Assembly (NCBI GenBank): GCA_026413225.1
Contig: CM048552.1
Span: 186,096,053-186,160,052 of the forward strand
Origin: Otis tarda
Lineage: Eukaryota; Chordata; Aves; Otidiformes; Otididae
Direction: 5' to 3'
Length of the DNA: 64,000 nt
Below, piece after piece: positions 62,055 through 64,000 of this stretch (positions are counted from its first letter, which is position 1; each line of letters begins with the position of its first letter). A model generated the notes under the pieces. It had not been told where the DNA came from. It ran no database searches and saw only the letters and a list, made by a program, of their open reading frames with translations. The translations under genes and the position numbers were made by a program.

Positions 62055-63395
62055 CTTATAGATGTATCAGAGAACCCTTGAGGTTGGATGCGACCTCTGG
62101 AGATGACGCAGTCCAGCTTTCCCACACTCAAAGTAGGGTCAGCTAAAGCAGGTCACCCAGGACCACGTCCAGTTGGCTTTTGTGTATCTCCAAGGATAAG
62201 GCAGTCCACAGCCTCTCTGGCAGTCTGTTCCCCAATATTCAACCCACTCTCACAGTGAAATAAATTTTTACATTTTAGTCAAATTTCTGTGTTTCAGTTT
62301 GTGCCCTTGGTCTTTTATACTATCACTGGGCACCACAGAGGAAGGTCTGACTTGGTTTTGTTTATTCCCTGCCACCTTCTTTGTCACCCTTTGCTGGACT
62401 CTCTCTAGTATGTCTATGTACTGGGGAGCTAAGAACTGGACCCAGAACTCCAGATGTCTCGCCAGTGCTGTGTATGTGGAAGGATCCCCTCCCTTGACCT
62501 GCTGGCAATGATCTTCCTAATGCAACCCAGGATGCTGTTGCCCTTTTCTGACTCAAGGGTGCCTTCCTGTCTCACATTCAACTTGTCGTCTGCCATTCCT
62601 TTGCTGAAAAGCTACTTTCCAGCCAGTCAGGCTCTAGTGCGTACTGGTGCATGGGATTATTCTTCCTCAGGTACAGGACTTCACATTTCCATGTGCTGAA
62701 GATCCTGAAATTCCTGCTGGCCCATTTCTTCTTCTTGTCAAGGTCACTTTGGATGACAATGCAACCGTCTAGTGCATCAACCACTCCTCCCAACTTTGTG
62801 TCACTTGCAAACTTCTTGATAGTGCACTCTGTGCTGTCATCCAGGTCTTTTAAAGAAGACAGTAAACATTATCTGTCCCCATATCAACCGCTGAGGTAGA
62901 TGACTAGTGAATGGCCTCCTGCTGGATTTTTGCACTGCTGATCACAACCCTTTGAGCCGATTTTCAGTCCACTTCATATTCCCTATGTTCAGTTGGTACC
63001 TCATCAGTTTCTCTATGAGGATGTTGTGCAAGACAGTGTCAGAAGCCTTGCTGTAGTCACGATAAACAGTATCTATTGCTCTCACCTCATTCACCAAGCT
63101 AGTAATTTCATTGTAGAAGGCAATCCAGGTTTGTCAGGCATGATTTCTCCTTTATGAATCCATACTGACTGCTCCCAATCACCTTTTTATCTTTAGTGTG
63201 TTTGGAAATGGCTTCTAGGAAGATTTGTTCACTCATCTTCCCAGAGCTGAAGGTGATCTTGACAGGCCTGTAGTTCCCTGGATCTTCTTCCTTGCCCTTT
63301 TTTGAAGATTGCAGTGACATTTGCTTTCTTCCAGTCCTCAAGAACCTCCCCTAATCACCATGACCTTTCGAAGATAGTTGAGACTGAGTTACTTG
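62055..63395 (-). mobile_element. Old CR1 LINE, 1.3 kb, minus strand
   Basis: Reverse-complemented CR1 covering part of the RT through the 3' end, quite diverged. From left to right on the plus strand: the 3' region ('gcgacctctggagatgacgc', 'tatctccaaggataaggcag'), the C-terminal region ('gcaacccaggatgctgttgc'), and the RT ('atgaatccatactgactgct', 'tgtagttccctggatcttct'). On the minus strand, frame 63341-63108 shows the RT block DPGNYRPVKI and SQYGFIKEKSCLTNLD. Frame 62793-62578 shows the later DALDGCIVIQSDLDKKKKW block. Several frame breaks separate them. The insertion lies antisense to FNDC3A in intron 2. Confidence 0.9.
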
Positions 63396-64000
63396 TTCTG
63401 CCTTCCCCAAAAATAAGACTATCAAGCTGTGCTGTCAAGCTTACTCTGTAATAGTGCAAAATTTTGAGTTGGATATGAGCTTATATCTTCTTTTGGGGAT
63501 ACATTTTCATTTAAATGTTGTCTCTTTTTGTCATCCAAGCAAGATTAAAACTGGAAAACAAGCAAAGAATTTCTTCAAATAAATGAATTTATGGGGGTTT
63601 CTGTTAGTCTTCTTAAGGGAAAAACATCATATATGCTGTTGGTGTCCTGTTTTATTTAAAAAAAAAACTTGTTCATTAAGAATACTGTCTAAAGTGGAAC
63701 TGATAATGGTAGTGTTTATTTTAGAGAAGAAAAAAGCTAATCTTCAGAAAGCATTGGGCAGATTCTCAGTCATCAATAAAGAAAATCAGTTTCTTTCATC
63801 ATTTCATAACTAGCAGTTGTACCACAATGTTGTCTACTGTTTGTGTTCCACAATGTCTAGTGAAAGTTGCGACTTTGGTTTTCTCTCCTTCCTTCACATC
63901 TGATACATGATTCATGAAGAATCTGCAGATGCATTTGTTCAGTGGCAGAAAACTTTACTGGAAAACCTTTTTTGCATCTGGTGATTTAAAAGCCACCACT
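63396..64000 (+). other. FNDC3A: FNDC3A intron 2, continuing past the window
   Basis: AT-rich intron sequence. No exon matching the expected VILVQVNPGE continuation was found, and no repeat was recognised. Confidence 0.6.

Noticed and set aside
1-64000. tRNA, rRNA, CRISPR array, and endogenous retrovirus or LTR element
   Set aside because: I looked for paired long terminal repeats, primer-site and polypurine signatures, tRNA B-box-like motifs with arms, and regularly spaced repeats, and found none I could support by eye.

Overview
This is a stretch of bird nuclear genome. The evidence is the density of CR1 (chicken repeat 1) non-LTR retrotransposon copies, most cut off at the 5' end and ending in the CR1-type 8-bp tail repeat ATTCTATG. 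There is also one vertebrate protein-coding gene at the right end that I recognise. No bacterial-type operons, CRISPR arrays, rRNA or tRNA genes were seen. The species cannot be fixed from the sequence alone.

Layout. Positions 1 to about 41,000 are gene-poor, AT-rich, probably intergenic DNA. It holds eleven CR1 pieces: two long ones at 1-2729 and 14538-16274, several 3'-end fragments, and a few old, strongly diverged ones. Between them lies sequence in which I see no supportable gene, apart from one unexplained open frame on the minus strand at 32558-32944. At about 41,090-42,190 the composition changes sharply to a CpG island with a GC-box array, an NRF1-like site and a YY1-type ATGGCGGC element, the signature of a TATA-less housekeeping promoter firing to the right. 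A strong splice donor closes the probable first exon at 41782. After about 18.9 kb of intron, an exon at 60659-60787 carries the first 34 codons of FNDC3A (fibronectin type III domain containing 3A). The next coding exon is not in the window.

The large first intron holds two fairly young CR1 copies (46.2 kb and 48.9 kb). It also holds an old minus-strand CR1 with a short hAT-like DNA transposon nested in it (54.1 kb), and several exon-like segments with good splice signals (43.66, 50.91, 53.60 and 53.75 kb) that could be extra 5' exons or pseudo-exons. A long old CR1 on the minus strand lies in intron 2 (62.06-63.40 kb).

The only functional unit I can support is the FNDC3A promoter, first exon and first coding exon. 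Everything else is mobile-element debris or unassigned DNA. The most useful leads are the phase-compatible exon series in intron 1, the nested hAT in CR1, the short upstream ORFs in the FNDC3A leader, and the unassigned frame at 32.6-32.9 kb.
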